This document shows positions 28,504 to 35,431 of a stretch of DNA of 40,373 bases, piece after piece. Source of the stretch: Deltaproteobacteria bacterium (GTDB lineage: Bacteria > Desulfobacterota_B > Binatia > UBA9968); contig VBKY01000034.1 of the NCBI GenBank assembly GCA_005879255.1, positions 1-40,373 of the forward strand, written 5' to 3'. Position numbers and translations under genes: made by a program. Positions within the stretch are counted from its first letter, which is position 1; every line of letters begins with the position of its first letter. Under the pieces are notes generated by a model. The model searched no databases, was not told the origin of the DNA, and saw nothing but the letters and a program-made list of their open reading frames with translations.

Positions 28504-28550
28504 CGGAGCTGCAAATGTTCTGGAACACGTGACACTCCAATAACGCTTTG

Positions 28551-28579
28551 TTGACCGACTTCCGTCCGTTCTCTATAGT
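28551..28579 (+). promoter_or_regulatory. Strong sigma-70-type promoter of ispG
   Basis: TTGACC (28551-28556), a 17-base spacer and TATAGT (28574-28579) each match five of six consensus bases. The expected transcription start, six or seven bases downstream, falls at about 28586, which is the A of the ispG ATG. Confidence 0.75.
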
Positions 28580-28585
28580 GAATCT

Positions 28586-29686
28586 ATGATCAACCGCCGC
28601 AAGACTAGACAGATTCAGCTCGGCAAGTTGAAAGTGGGCGGAGACGCGCCGATTACCGTCCAGTCGATGACCAAAACCGACACCCGCGACGTGCGCGCCA
28701 CGGTCCAACAAATTTGGGATCTAGAGGCGGCGAGCTGCGACATCGTGCGCTGCGCTGTGCCGGTGCGCGAAGCGGCTGAAAAGCTCGGCGAGATCAAGAA
28801 AAAAATCCGCATTCCACTGGTCGCGGACATTCACTTCAATTACAAACTCGCCTTGATTGCGATCGAGCAGGGGGTCGACGGCTTGCGTCTCAATCCCGGC
28901 AACATCGGCGCGCGAAAGTACGTCGAGGAAGTCGTCAGGGCCGCCTCCGAGCGGAAAATTCCGATCCGTATCGGCGTCAATGCGGGGTCGTTAGAAAAAG
29001 ACCTGTTACAGAAATACAACGGACCAACCGCCGAAGGCATGGTCGAGAGCGGGCTACGCCATATCCACATTCTCGAAGACGTCGGCTACAACGAAATTAA
29101 AATCTCGCTCAAGGCTTCCGACCCATTGATGATGATCGAAGCCTATCGCATGCTCGCCGGCAAAGTCGATTATCCGCTTCACCTCGGCGTCACGGAAGCC
29201 GGCACGCCGACTGTTGGCACGATCAAGTCCGCAGTCGGCTTAGGCACGTTACTGGCCGAAGGCATCGGTGACACCATCCGCGTCTCTCTTGCCGCCGATC
29301 CGGTGGAAGAGGTGCGCGTTGGCAGGGAGATACTCAAGGCACTCAAACTTAAAACGGAAGGGCTTACCTTCGTGGCTTGTCCTTCTTGCGGCCGCGCCGA
29401 TGTTGATCTAGTCGCCTTGGCCAAAAGTGTCGAAGAACGAATGTTGCCCTACAGCAATCTCGATATCCACGTCGCGGTGATGGGTTGCGAGGTCAATGGT
29501 CCCGGTGAAGCGCGTGCGGCCGATCTCGGCGTTGCCGGTGGCAAGGGCATCGGCTTGATCTTCAAGAGAGGCGAAGTTATCCGCAAAGTCCCTGAAACGG
29601 ACATCGTCGACGCTTTGATGGAAGAAGTCAAAAAGTTCGCCGCTGAAAAAAAGGCTGAGCAAGCCACGGTTGTGGCGGACGCCTAG
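28586..29686 (+). CDS. ispG: 4-hydroxy-3-methylbut-2-enyl-diphosphate synthase IspG
   Basis: 366-residue [4Fe-4S] enzyme of the non-mevalonate isoprenoid pathway. The N-terminal TIM-barrel includes RRKTRQIQLGKLKVGGDAPI and VADIHFNYKLAL. The C-terminal cluster domain has the ligand cysteines in FVACPSCGRADVD and VMGCEVNGPGEARAADLGVA. No Shine-Dalgarno precedes ATG 28586, and the promoter places the +1 at the start codon, so the mRNA is probably leaderless. proS follows 40 bases downstream and may be co-transcribed. Confidence 0.97.
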   Translation: MINRRKTRQIQLGKLKVGGDAPITVQSMTKTDTRDVRATVQQIWDLEAASCDIVRCAVPVREAAEKLGEIKKKIRIPLVADIHFNYKLALIAIEQGVDGLRLNPGNIGARKYVEEVVRAASERKIPIRIGVNAGSLEKDLLQKYNGPTAEGMVESGLRHIHILEDVGYNEIKISLKASDPLMMIEAYRMLAGKVDYPLHLGVTEAGTPTVGTIKSAVGLGTLLAEGIGDTIRVSLAADPVEEVRVGREILKALKLKTEGLTFVACPSCGRADVDLVALAKSVEERMLPYSNLDIHVAVMGCEVNGPGEARAADLGVAGGKGIGLIFKRGEVIRKVPETDIVDALMEEVKKFAAEKKAEQATVVADA

Positions 29687-29726
29687 CTTTTACTGTCTCG
29701 CTTCGCTAAGTTCTCCCAGTCACATC

Positions 29727-31454
29727 ATGCGCTGGAGCAAATCACTCATACCCACACTCAAGGAAGACCCCGCCGATGCCGAAGTGATCAGTCATAAACT
29801 GCTTGTACGCGCCGGCTTCATTAGACAAATCAGCCGCGGCATCTACGACTACTTTCCGCTGGCTCTGAGAGTCATTCGCAAAATCGAACAAATCGTGCGC
29901 GAGGAAATGAATCGGGCCGGAGCCCAGGAGCTGCTCATGCCGATCTCCTCTCCTGCCGAATTGTGGCAGGAAAGCGGCCGCTGGGAAATGTATGGCAAGG
30001 AGCTCTTGCGCTTTAAAGACCGCCACGAGCGTGATTTCTGTCTTGGCCCGACGCATGAGGAGATCGTGACGGATCTGGTGCGTCGTTCAGTGCGTTCTTA
30101 TCGCGAGTTGCCGTTCAATCTTTACCAGATCCAAACCAAGTTCCGCGACGAAGTGCGGCCGCGCTTCGGCTTGATGCGCGGTCGTGAGTTCATCATGAAG
30201 GACGCTTACAGTTTTCACACCGATGTCGAAGACTGCCGGCGCGAATACGACAACATGTATGAAACCTACAAGCGGATCTTCACCCGTTGCGGTTTGCGTT
30301 TTCGGCCCGTCGAAGCCGACACTGGTGCCATCGGTGGAAGTCTATCGCATGAATTTCAAGTGCTCGCGGAATCCGGCGAAGATGCGATGGTCAGTTGCAA
30401 CAGCTGCGACTATGCCGCGAATATCGACAAGGCCGAGGTAAAGGCGCGGCGATCCACCGGTCGTGACATCGCCCAGGAGTCGCTGCCATTGGAAAGAGTT
30501 CCGACGCCGGGAAAGAAAAGCGTTCCCGATGTCGCGGAGTTTCTCAAACTTCCCGCAGACAAATTCATCAAGACGCTCGTCTATAAAACCGAAGATGGTG
30601 AGCTCGTCGCGGCGCTGGTACGGGGCGATCACGAGATCAATGAGCTCAAGCTTCGCACCGTGTTGGAATGTAAAGGCCTTACCTTAGCGGATGAAGCGGC
30701 GCTAGCGTCGGTGGCCGGTGTTGTGCCCGGATTTCTCGGACCGATCGGGTCGAAGCTGCGCACGGTGGCCGATCTATCCGTCCAGGGCATGCGCGACGCC
30801 GTTACCGGTGCCAATGAGGTCGACGCCCACTTCATTCACGTCGATCAAGAGCGCGATTTCACTCCATCGGTTTTTGCCGATCTGCGATTCGTGATAGCCG
30901 GCGATGCTTGTCCGCGCTGCGAGCGCGGAGTGCTCGAAGCCCACCGGGGCATCGAAGTAGGCCAGGTGTTTTATCTCGGTACCAAATACAGTGAAACGAT
31001 GGGTGCGACCTATCTCGATGCCGAGGGGCGCGAACGACCCATCGAGATGGGCTGTTACGGCATTGGCATCAGCCGTTTGGTCGCCGCCACCATCGAACAG
31101 AATCACGACGTCAATGGCATCATCTGGCCGTTTTCTATCGCGCCGTTTCATGTTCTGTTGCTGCCGATCAACTACAAAGACAAAGTCATTCGTGAAGCGG
31201 CCGATAAGCTCTATCAAGAATTACAACAACAAGGCGTCGAGGTACTGATCGACGACCGCGACGAACGGCCGGGAGTAAAATTCAAAGACGCCGATCTGGT
31301 GGGGATTCCCTTACGCGTAACGATCGGTGCCAAGGGTTTGGAAAAGGGTTGTATCGAACTGCGCTGGCGCCACGATGGTAAGACCGAGGAAATTCCCGTC
31401 GCCGATAGCGCAAAGAAACTTCACACGATCCTGACGCAAGCACTGCAGGCATAA
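29727..31454 (+). CDS. proS: Prolyl-tRNA synthetase (bacterial type, with editing domain)
   Basis: 575-residue class II aminoacyl-tRNA synthetase. The N-terminus is RWSKSLIPTLKEDPADAEV. Motif 2 is around FRDEVRPRFGLMRGREFIMKDAYSF, and motif 3 is at GCYGIGISRLVAATIEQ. Between motifs 2 and 3 lies the YbaK-like editing insertion (about 220-390, with KFIKTLVYKTEDGELVAALV), typical of bacterial-type ProS. The C-terminal anticodon-binding domain starts near AIEAFHVLLLPI-like sequence and contains DDRDERPGVKFKDADLVGIP. I chose ATG 29727 by family N-terminus; the frame extends to 29670 without homology. Confidence 0.97.
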   Translation: MRWSKSLIPTLKEDPADAEVISHKLLVRAGFIRQISRGIYDYFPLALRVIRKIEQIVREEMNRAGAQELLMPISSPAELWQESGRWEMYGKELLRFKDRHERDFCLGPTHEEIVTDLVRRSVRSYRELPFNLYQIQTKFRDEVRPRFGLMRGREFIMKDAYSFHTDVEDCRREYDNMYETYKRIFTRCGLRFRPVEADTGAIGGSLSHEFQVLAESGEDAMVSCNSCDYAANIDKAEVKARRSTGRDIAQESLPLERVPTPGKKSVPDVAEFLKLPADKFIKTLVYKTEDGELVAALVRGDHEINELKLRTVLECKGLTLADEAALASVAGVVPGFLGPIGSKLRTVADLSVQGMRDAVTGANEVDAHFIHVDQERDFTPSVFADLRFVIAGDACPRCERGVLEAHRGIEVGQVFYLGTKYSETMGATYLDAEGRERPIEMGCYGIGISRLVAATIEQNHDVNGIIWPFSIAPFHVLLLPINYKDKVIREAADKLYQELQQQGVEVLIDDRDERPGVKFKDADLVGIPLRVTIGAKGLEKGCIELRWRHDGKTEEIPVADSAKKLHTILTQALQA

Positions 31455-31496
31455 ACGATGGCTTCCACGCTCGAGCTGGTTCGTAAACGCGGGTCC

Positions 31497-32210
31497 ATGC
31501 ACGAGCGTTTGATCGTCGCTCTCGACGTCGACGATCTGGAGCAGGCCAAAGAGTTGGTACGGGTTCTCGCCGGCGAAGTGGGTATGTTTAAAGTCGGCAA
31601 GCAGCTATTTACTCATGCCGGTCCCCAGGCGGTGCGTTTGATTCAGGAGCTCGGCGGCGAAATTTTTCTCGATCTCAAATTTCACGACATTCCCAGCACC
31701 GTCGCCAAGGCGGCCATCGAAGCGACTCGCTTCGGCGTCAAGATGTTCAATGTCCACGCCTCAGGAAGCCTTGAGATGATGCGCACGACGGTGAAAGAAG
31801 TGCGTCGTGTTTGTCGGCAAGAGCAGCGTCGCAGGCCGATCATGTTGGCGGTGACCGTGTTGACGAGCTTGAATCAAGACGATCTCACGCGAGTCGGCGT
31901 CGAAGCCAAGGTCGCCGATCAAGTAGTCCGTTTGGCGCTGCTCACCAAGCAAGCCGGAATGGACGGCGTCGTTGCCTCGCCCCATGAAGTTGCCGATATC
32001 CGCGAAGCCTGCGGCCGCCGTTTCGTTATTGTCACTCCCGGTATAAGATCCACGGCAGCGAACCGGAACGATCAGTTGCGCGTGATGACTCCCGCCGAGG
32101 CCGTGCGTGCCGGCGTCGACTATATCGTCGTTGGCCGGCCAATTCTGGAAGCTAAAGATCCGGTCGGCGCCGCGCGCGCGATCGTCGCCGAGATGGAGAC
32201 GCGGCGGTAA
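31497..32210 (+). CDS. pyrF: Orotidine 5'-phosphate decarboxylase PyrF
   Basis: 237-residue TIM-barrel enzyme converting OMP to UMP. The catalytic lysine and aspartate lie in FLDLKFHDIPSTV, with the substrate-contact strand RLIVALDVDDLEQAK at the N-terminus and the phosphate-binding VTPGIRSTA and DYIVVGRPI near the end. ATG 31497 matches where the family normally begins. ATG 31458, four bases after proS, is an in-frame alternative adding 13 residues. It is probably the last gene of the plus-strand run. It converges on thiD, with about 100 bases of spacer that hold only a short palindrome. Confidence 0.94.
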   Translation: MHERLIVALDVDDLEQAKELVRVLAGEVGMFKVGKQLFTHAGPQAVRLIQELGGEIFLDLKFHDIPSTVAKAAIEATRFGVKMFNVHASGSLEMMRTTVKEVRRVCRQEQRRRPIMLAVTVLTSLNQDDLTRVGVEAKVADQVVRLALLTKQAGMDGVVASPHEVADIREACGRRFVIVTPGIRSTAANRNDQLRVMTPAEAVRAGVDYIVVGRPILEAKDPVGAARAIVAEMETRR

Positions 32211-32309
32211 GGGGGTTTGTCGAGGCCCGCGTATTATCCTTCGCGAATCCAATCACCCTTCCCGCTAAGATCATGAGTCCTTGTACGGTCACGGCGTGAC
32301 AAACCACTG

Positions 32310-33104
32310 CTATTTCCAAAGACGATGAAAGTGATGCACGGGGCTATGGCCGGCGCCGACCGCGAAACCTTTTCGAATTGCCTCGGTGATGTATTTCTTA
32401 GCGAGAGCGACGGCTCGTTCGACCGATTCACCTTTTGCCAGATAGGCAGCAATTGCCGCAGAAAAGGTACAGCCGGTCCCGTGCGTGTTCTTAGTGCGAA
32501 TGCGCGGCGCGACCAGCGCCGAAAATGTTTTTCCGTCGTAAAACAGGTCGACAGCGGGACCTTTGCGATGACCGCCTTTAATCACGACGCTTTTCGCCCC
32601 CAACTTGACAAGTCGCCTGGCGGCTTCTGTGATGTTCTCGGGCGTGCGAAGCTCCATGCCTGTGAGCTCTTCAGCCTCGGGAATGTTCGGCGTTACCACC
32701 GCCGCTAAAGGAATCAGACGAGACAGCAGCGCGGCGACGGCTTCTTGCTCAATCAGCAGATCACCAGAGGTGGCTACCATCACTGGATCGACAACCAGAT
32801 TTTTCAGACGATGTCCGCGGATTTTTTTCACGACGGTGTCAATGATTGCCGTGTTGGCCAGCATGCCCGTCTTCACCGCATGCGCGCCAATATCGTCGAT
32901 CACGGCATCGATCTGAGCACCGACAAGACTCGGGCTCAATGCCAGGACTTGCGTTACGCCGACCGTGTTCTGCGCCGTGATCGCAGTAACCGCCGACGTG
33001 CCGTAGACACCTAGGGCCGCAAAGGTCTTGAGGTCAGCCTGGATGCCCGCGCCAGCGCCGGAATCAGAGCCGGCGATAGTGAGCGCTTTGCGAATGGATT
33101 TCAT
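32310..33104 (-). CDS. thiD: Hydroxymethylpyrimidine/phosphomethylpyrimidine kinase ThiD
   Basis: 264-residue ribokinase-fold kinase of thiamine biosynthesis acting on HMP and HMP-P. Clear motifs are TIAGSDSGAGAGIQADLKTF, KTGMLANTAIID, VVDPVMVATSGD, VTPNIPEAEELTG, KGGH and the catalytic NTHGTGCTFSAAIAAYLAKG. ATG 33104 was chosen; TTG 33122 is in frame. No ribosome site is visible, and TACGAT eight bases before the ATG could act as a -10. No other thi gene is present. Confidence 0.96.
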   Translation of the reverse strand: MKSIRKALTIAGSDSGAGAGIQADLKTFAALGVYGTSAVTAITAQNTVGVTQVLALSPSLVGAQIDAVIDDIGAHAVKTGMLANTAIIDTVVKKIRGHRLKNLVVDPVMVATSGDLLIEQEAVAALLSRLIPLAAVVTPNIPEAEELTGMELRTPENITEAARRLVKLGAKSVVIKGGHRKGPAVDLFYDGKTFSALVAPRIRTKNTHGTGCTFSAAIAAYLAKGESVERAVALAKKYITEAIRKGFAVGAGHSPVHHFHRLWK

Positions 33105-33139
33105 CGAGGGTAATCGTAGCAAAGCCGGGCGGCCGTTAC

Positions 33140-33334
33140 GAGGGTGTTTACTTCAATGTTCCGATGTCAGCTGTGGAGTTGCTGCGGTATCCAGATGTCG
33201 ATGGCCTGTACATGCCGTGCAACAAGGGGCGCACGGTGTCGGTGAACGAAAGAATCGAAAAGAACGAAGGTAAGCCGGTCGTGACGAATACCCAAGCGTG
33301 GACGTGGAAAGCGATGCGGACCATGGGCTGTTGA
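33140..33334 (+). pseudogene. 3' remnant of a maleate-isomerase / Asp-Glu-racemase family gene
   Basis: An open frame of 64 codons reads GVYFNVPMSAVELLRYPDV, DGLYMPCNKGRTVSVNERIE and GKPVVTNTQAWTWKAMRT, ending at TGA 33332. The pattern C-x3-RT ... IE...GKPVVTxxQAxxW is the C-terminal part of maleate cis-trans isomerase and arylmalonate decarboxylase proteins, with the conserved cysteine in MPCNK. No N-terminal portion exists upstream, where thiD begins on the other strand. I infer a truncated relic rather than a working gene. An ATG at 33164 is in frame but has no ribosome site. Confidence 0.6.
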
Positions 33335-33379
33335 GCGAACGTTCTCGCCTGTAAGTAAAAAAACGGGAGCGGTGATTAT

Positions 33380-33847
33380 TTGAAATCTCTCGACGACAAA
33401 AGGACGAGTTCGTCCGTTCGAGTAGAGAAAATTTCAGCCAAGAGCGATCTAGCAAAAGCCTTCGCCATACGCATCGGCGTGTTTGTGAAAGAGCAGGGCG
33501 TGCCGGCGGAGATCGAGCTGGATCGTGACGATGAGCGAGCGATTCATTTACTGGCTACCAGCGCGGGCAGACCTGTTGGAACGGCGCGTGTAGTCATGCA
33601 TCGTCGCAGGGCGAAGATCGGGCGCATGGCGGTGCTGAAAAGATTTCGGCGCAAAGGCGTGGGGACAAAATTATTGACGCGAGCTGTTGCGACGGCCAGG
33701 AGATTGCACGCGCAAGCGATCTATCTGCACGCCCAAGTGCCGGTCATTGGCTTTTATGAAACCATGGGTTTTCGCTGCGTCGGTCGGGTTTTTGACGAAG
33801 CCGGCATTCCTCATCGAAAAATGATTCTCGGAGGGAAAGGGAAGTAG
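33380..33847 (+). CDS. GNAT-family N-acetyltransferase
   Basis: 155-residue cytosolic acyltransferase of the ElaA/YjcF-like GNAT group. The N-terminal half has IRIGVFVKEQGVPAEIELD, and the acetyl-CoA-binding loop is IGRMAVLKRFRRKGVGTKLL (R-R-K-G-V-G pattern). The C-terminal motif is HAQVPVIGFYETMGFRCVG. The start is TTG 33380 with GGGAG about ten bases upstream; no ATG fits. It converges on the anti-sigma gene across a 41-base spacer holding a palindrome. The acceptor substrate is unknown. Confidence 0.87.
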   Translation: MKSLDDKRTSSSVRVEKISAKSDLAKAFAIRIGVFVKEQGVPAEIELDRDDERAIHLLATSAGRPVGTARVVMHRRRAKIGRMAVLKRFRRKGVGTKLLTRAVATARRLHAQAIYLHAQVPVIGFYETMGFRCVGRVFDEAGIPHRKMILGGKGK

Positions 33848-33866
33848 CCCCAAAGAACGCAAAGAT

Positions 33867-33890
33867 AGGAGCGACCGGCCGGTCGCCCCT
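33867..33890. repeat. GC-rich palindrome, possible bidirectional terminator or REP-like element
   Basis: The core gcgaccggccggtcgc (33871-33886) is a perfect 16-base palindrome, extended by agg/cct flanks with one mismatch. It lies between two converging genes and overlaps the anti-sigma stop codon. There is no T-tract on either side, so either Rho-independent termination is weak or the element is a repeat-type palindrome. Confidence 0.5.
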
Positions 33891-34614
33891 ACGACTGCTT
33901 GGAAACGAGGACCATCGGACCGGTGGGCGCTGCGGTCGTGCCGACGGGTTCGAGGGTAACGGCGAAGGTTTCCACTGGCAATTCACTCCGTGTCGTTTTG
34001 ATGTGTAAGCCGCCTTGGCCTTTTGGGTTTGTTTCTACCGTGCCGACGTAGCGCGGCGGAGACTGCTGCGCGATGGTCCACACGGCATACATCTTCCCTT
34101 CCGGTGCCGACGGTAAATCGCTCACGAAAATGTGACCCTCGCCCGATTGGTTCCACAGAAAGCGTCCTTTCGCCGTCGGCGTCGGTCCTGCGCCATAGAG
34201 AGGCAAATCACGTGTTGCCGGATCGCGCAGAAGATTGACCACGGAGCTGTAAACCGAGTATCGATAATTGTAATAGGTGCCGGTTAGAACCACACCGATG
34301 ATGCAAGCCGCAATGGTTCCCGTGATTATCTGCCAGCCGCGCGTTTGTTTCGGTTGAGCGACTGTAATGGGAACGACTTTGTCGCCGGCGATCTGCCGAA
34401 GAATTCGGTCCTTCACCGCCGTCGAAGGAGTCACGGGTTGTAGCGAGCGGTGAACGAGATTGAGCGTTTCTCCGGTCTCACGCAGATAGGCGTCGCAGAC
34501 CGGGCAGCCAGCGGCGAGATGAGCTTCGAAATCCTTTAGCTCTTGGCCGTCGAGCGCGCCGAGAGCGTAGATTTCGCCCTGCTCGCGCCAATATTCGTGT
34601 TCCGCCGTGGCCAT
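33889..34614 (-). CDS. RskA-type membrane anti-sigma factor
   Basis: 241-residue regulator that would hold the adjacent ECF sigma factor at the membrane. The N-terminal cytoplasmic zinc-type anti-sigma domain shows His32, Cys37 and Cys40 (AHLAAGCPVC). One membrane helix lies at about 94-114 (WQIITGTIAACIIGVVLTGTY). A periplasmic RskA C-terminal domain follows (GKMYAVWTIAQQSPPRYVG ... FAVTLEPVG). The start overlaps the sigma stop as TAATG, so the two are translated as a pair. Release would require a periplasmic signal or regulated proteolysis, as known for RskA homologues. Confidence 0.93.
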   Translation of the reverse strand: MATAEHEYWREQGEIYALGALDGQELKDFEAHLAAGCPVCDAYLRETGETLNLVHRSLQPVTPSTAVKDRILRQIAGDKVVPITVAQPKQTRGWQIITGTIAACIIGVVLTGTYYNYRYSVYSSVVNLLRDPATRDLPLYGAGPTPTAKGRFLWNQSGEGHIFVSDLPSAPEGKMYAVWTIAQQSPPRYVGTVETNPKGQGGLHIKTTRSELPVETFAVTLEPVGTTAAPTGPMVLVSKQS

Positions 34615-35177
34615 TACCTTACCTTCGTTTCCAACAAGTCCCTTAGACGCTGAATGCCCGAGCGCATTCTGGTTTTCACCGTACCTAACGGCTCTTTCAA
34701 CCGATCGGCAATCTCGCTTTGGCTCAGTCCGTCAAAGTACGCCAGTACCAAGACCTTTCGCTGTGCCTCCGGCAAATTGGCCAAAGCACTATTCATCGTA
34801 AGCTTGGTTTCGGATTCCGCCGCGCTGGATTCCACGTTATCGCTGGACTCCGCCTTGGCCGGATCATCCGTCAAGACAAAGCTTCTTTCCATCCTACGTA
34901 TGGAACGGAGCTTATCGATTGCCCGGCTGCGCGCGATATTGACAATCCATGCTTCCGGGCTGCCGCGCTCTTCGCTATATCGATTGGCTTGGTGCCAAAC
35001 CTGTACGAAAACTTCCTGAAGAAGATCCTCTGCATCGGAGGACATCCTGAGCATGCGCATCGCCAAGGTGTAAACCAGGGAAGAGAAATGGTCGTAGAGC
35101 TGGCTGAATGCCTCGCGATCTTGATTCGCAGTTTGGCGAATTAGATAGACAGGTGAATTTTGAGAATCGGCGCTCAG
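34614..35177 (-). CDS. ECF-type RNA polymerase sigma factor (start uncertain)
   Basis: Extracytoplasmic-function sigma factor. Region 2 includes DAEDLLQEVFVQVWHQANRY and WIVNIARSRAIDKLRS. Region 4 is LPEAQRKVLVLAYFDGLSQS ... LGTVKTRMRSGIQRLRDLL. The first conventional start (TTG 35066) would cut off region 2.1, yet the same frame continues upstream with obvious sigma sequence (DREAFSQLYDHFSSLVYTLA) to a stop near 35237, with no ATG, GTG or TTG there. CTG 35177, with GAGGG upstream, is my best start (187 residues). ATT 35201 is possible. Alternatively, one extra base at about 35202 hides an ATG at 35214. It is transcribed divergently from the DUF4331 operon. Confidence 0.88.
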   Translation of the reverse strand: MSADSQNSPVYLIRQTANQDREAFSQLYDHFSSLVYTLAMRMLRMSSDAEDLLQEVFVQVWHQANRYSEERGSPEAWIVNIARSRAIDKLRSIRRMERSFVLTDDPAKAESSDNVESSAAESETKLTMNSALANLPEAQRKVLVLAYFDGLSQSEIADRLKEPLGTVKTRMRSGIQRLRDLLETKVR

Positions 35178-35271
35178 GGGGTGTTTCCCTCGCTCGTCAA
35201 TGGATAGTCGACATCGATAAACGGCGGCATTCTAGCCCCGCCAATCTTCTAGCACAAACCCTATCCTGATT

Positions 35272-35301
35272 ACTTACGCTCCAGCCAGGTCGTTCGGATT
35301 T
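35272..35301 (-). promoter_or_regulatory. Predicted ECF-dependent promoter toward the sigma gene
   Basis: On the minus strand AAATCC (35301-35296), a 17-base spacer and CGTAAGT (35278-35272). The same bipartite element occurs on the plus strand at 35347-35376 facing the DUF4331 operon. A -35 'ATCC' plus a -10 'CGTA'-type architecture fits ECF sigma promoters and would make the sigma gene self-activating. Confidence 0.6.
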
Positions 35302-35346
35302 ACCGCACCAAAGAAATTATTTTTTTCAACGACCGTTCTCAAAATT

Positions 35347-35376
35347 AAATCCAATTCTTCAGCCGTGGCCGTAAAG
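35347..35376 (+). promoter_or_regulatory. Predicted ECF-dependent promoter toward the DUF4331 operon
   Basis: AAATCC (35347-35352), a 17-base spacer and CGTAAAG (35370-35376), matching the divergent element at 35301-35272 in both hexamers and spacing. It leaves a leader of about 50 bases before ATG 35432. The rest of 35178-35431 shows no other recognisable signal. Confidence 0.6.
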
Positions 35377-35431
35377 CAGCACAGAAGGTCGAACATTCTA
35401 ATCAACGATTTGAAAAGAAGGAGAATCGAAA

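Noticed and set aside
32288..32300. Short palindrome gtcacggcgtgac after pyrF as a terminator
   Set aside because: The stem is only five base pairs with no T-tract. It is too weak to call a terminator.
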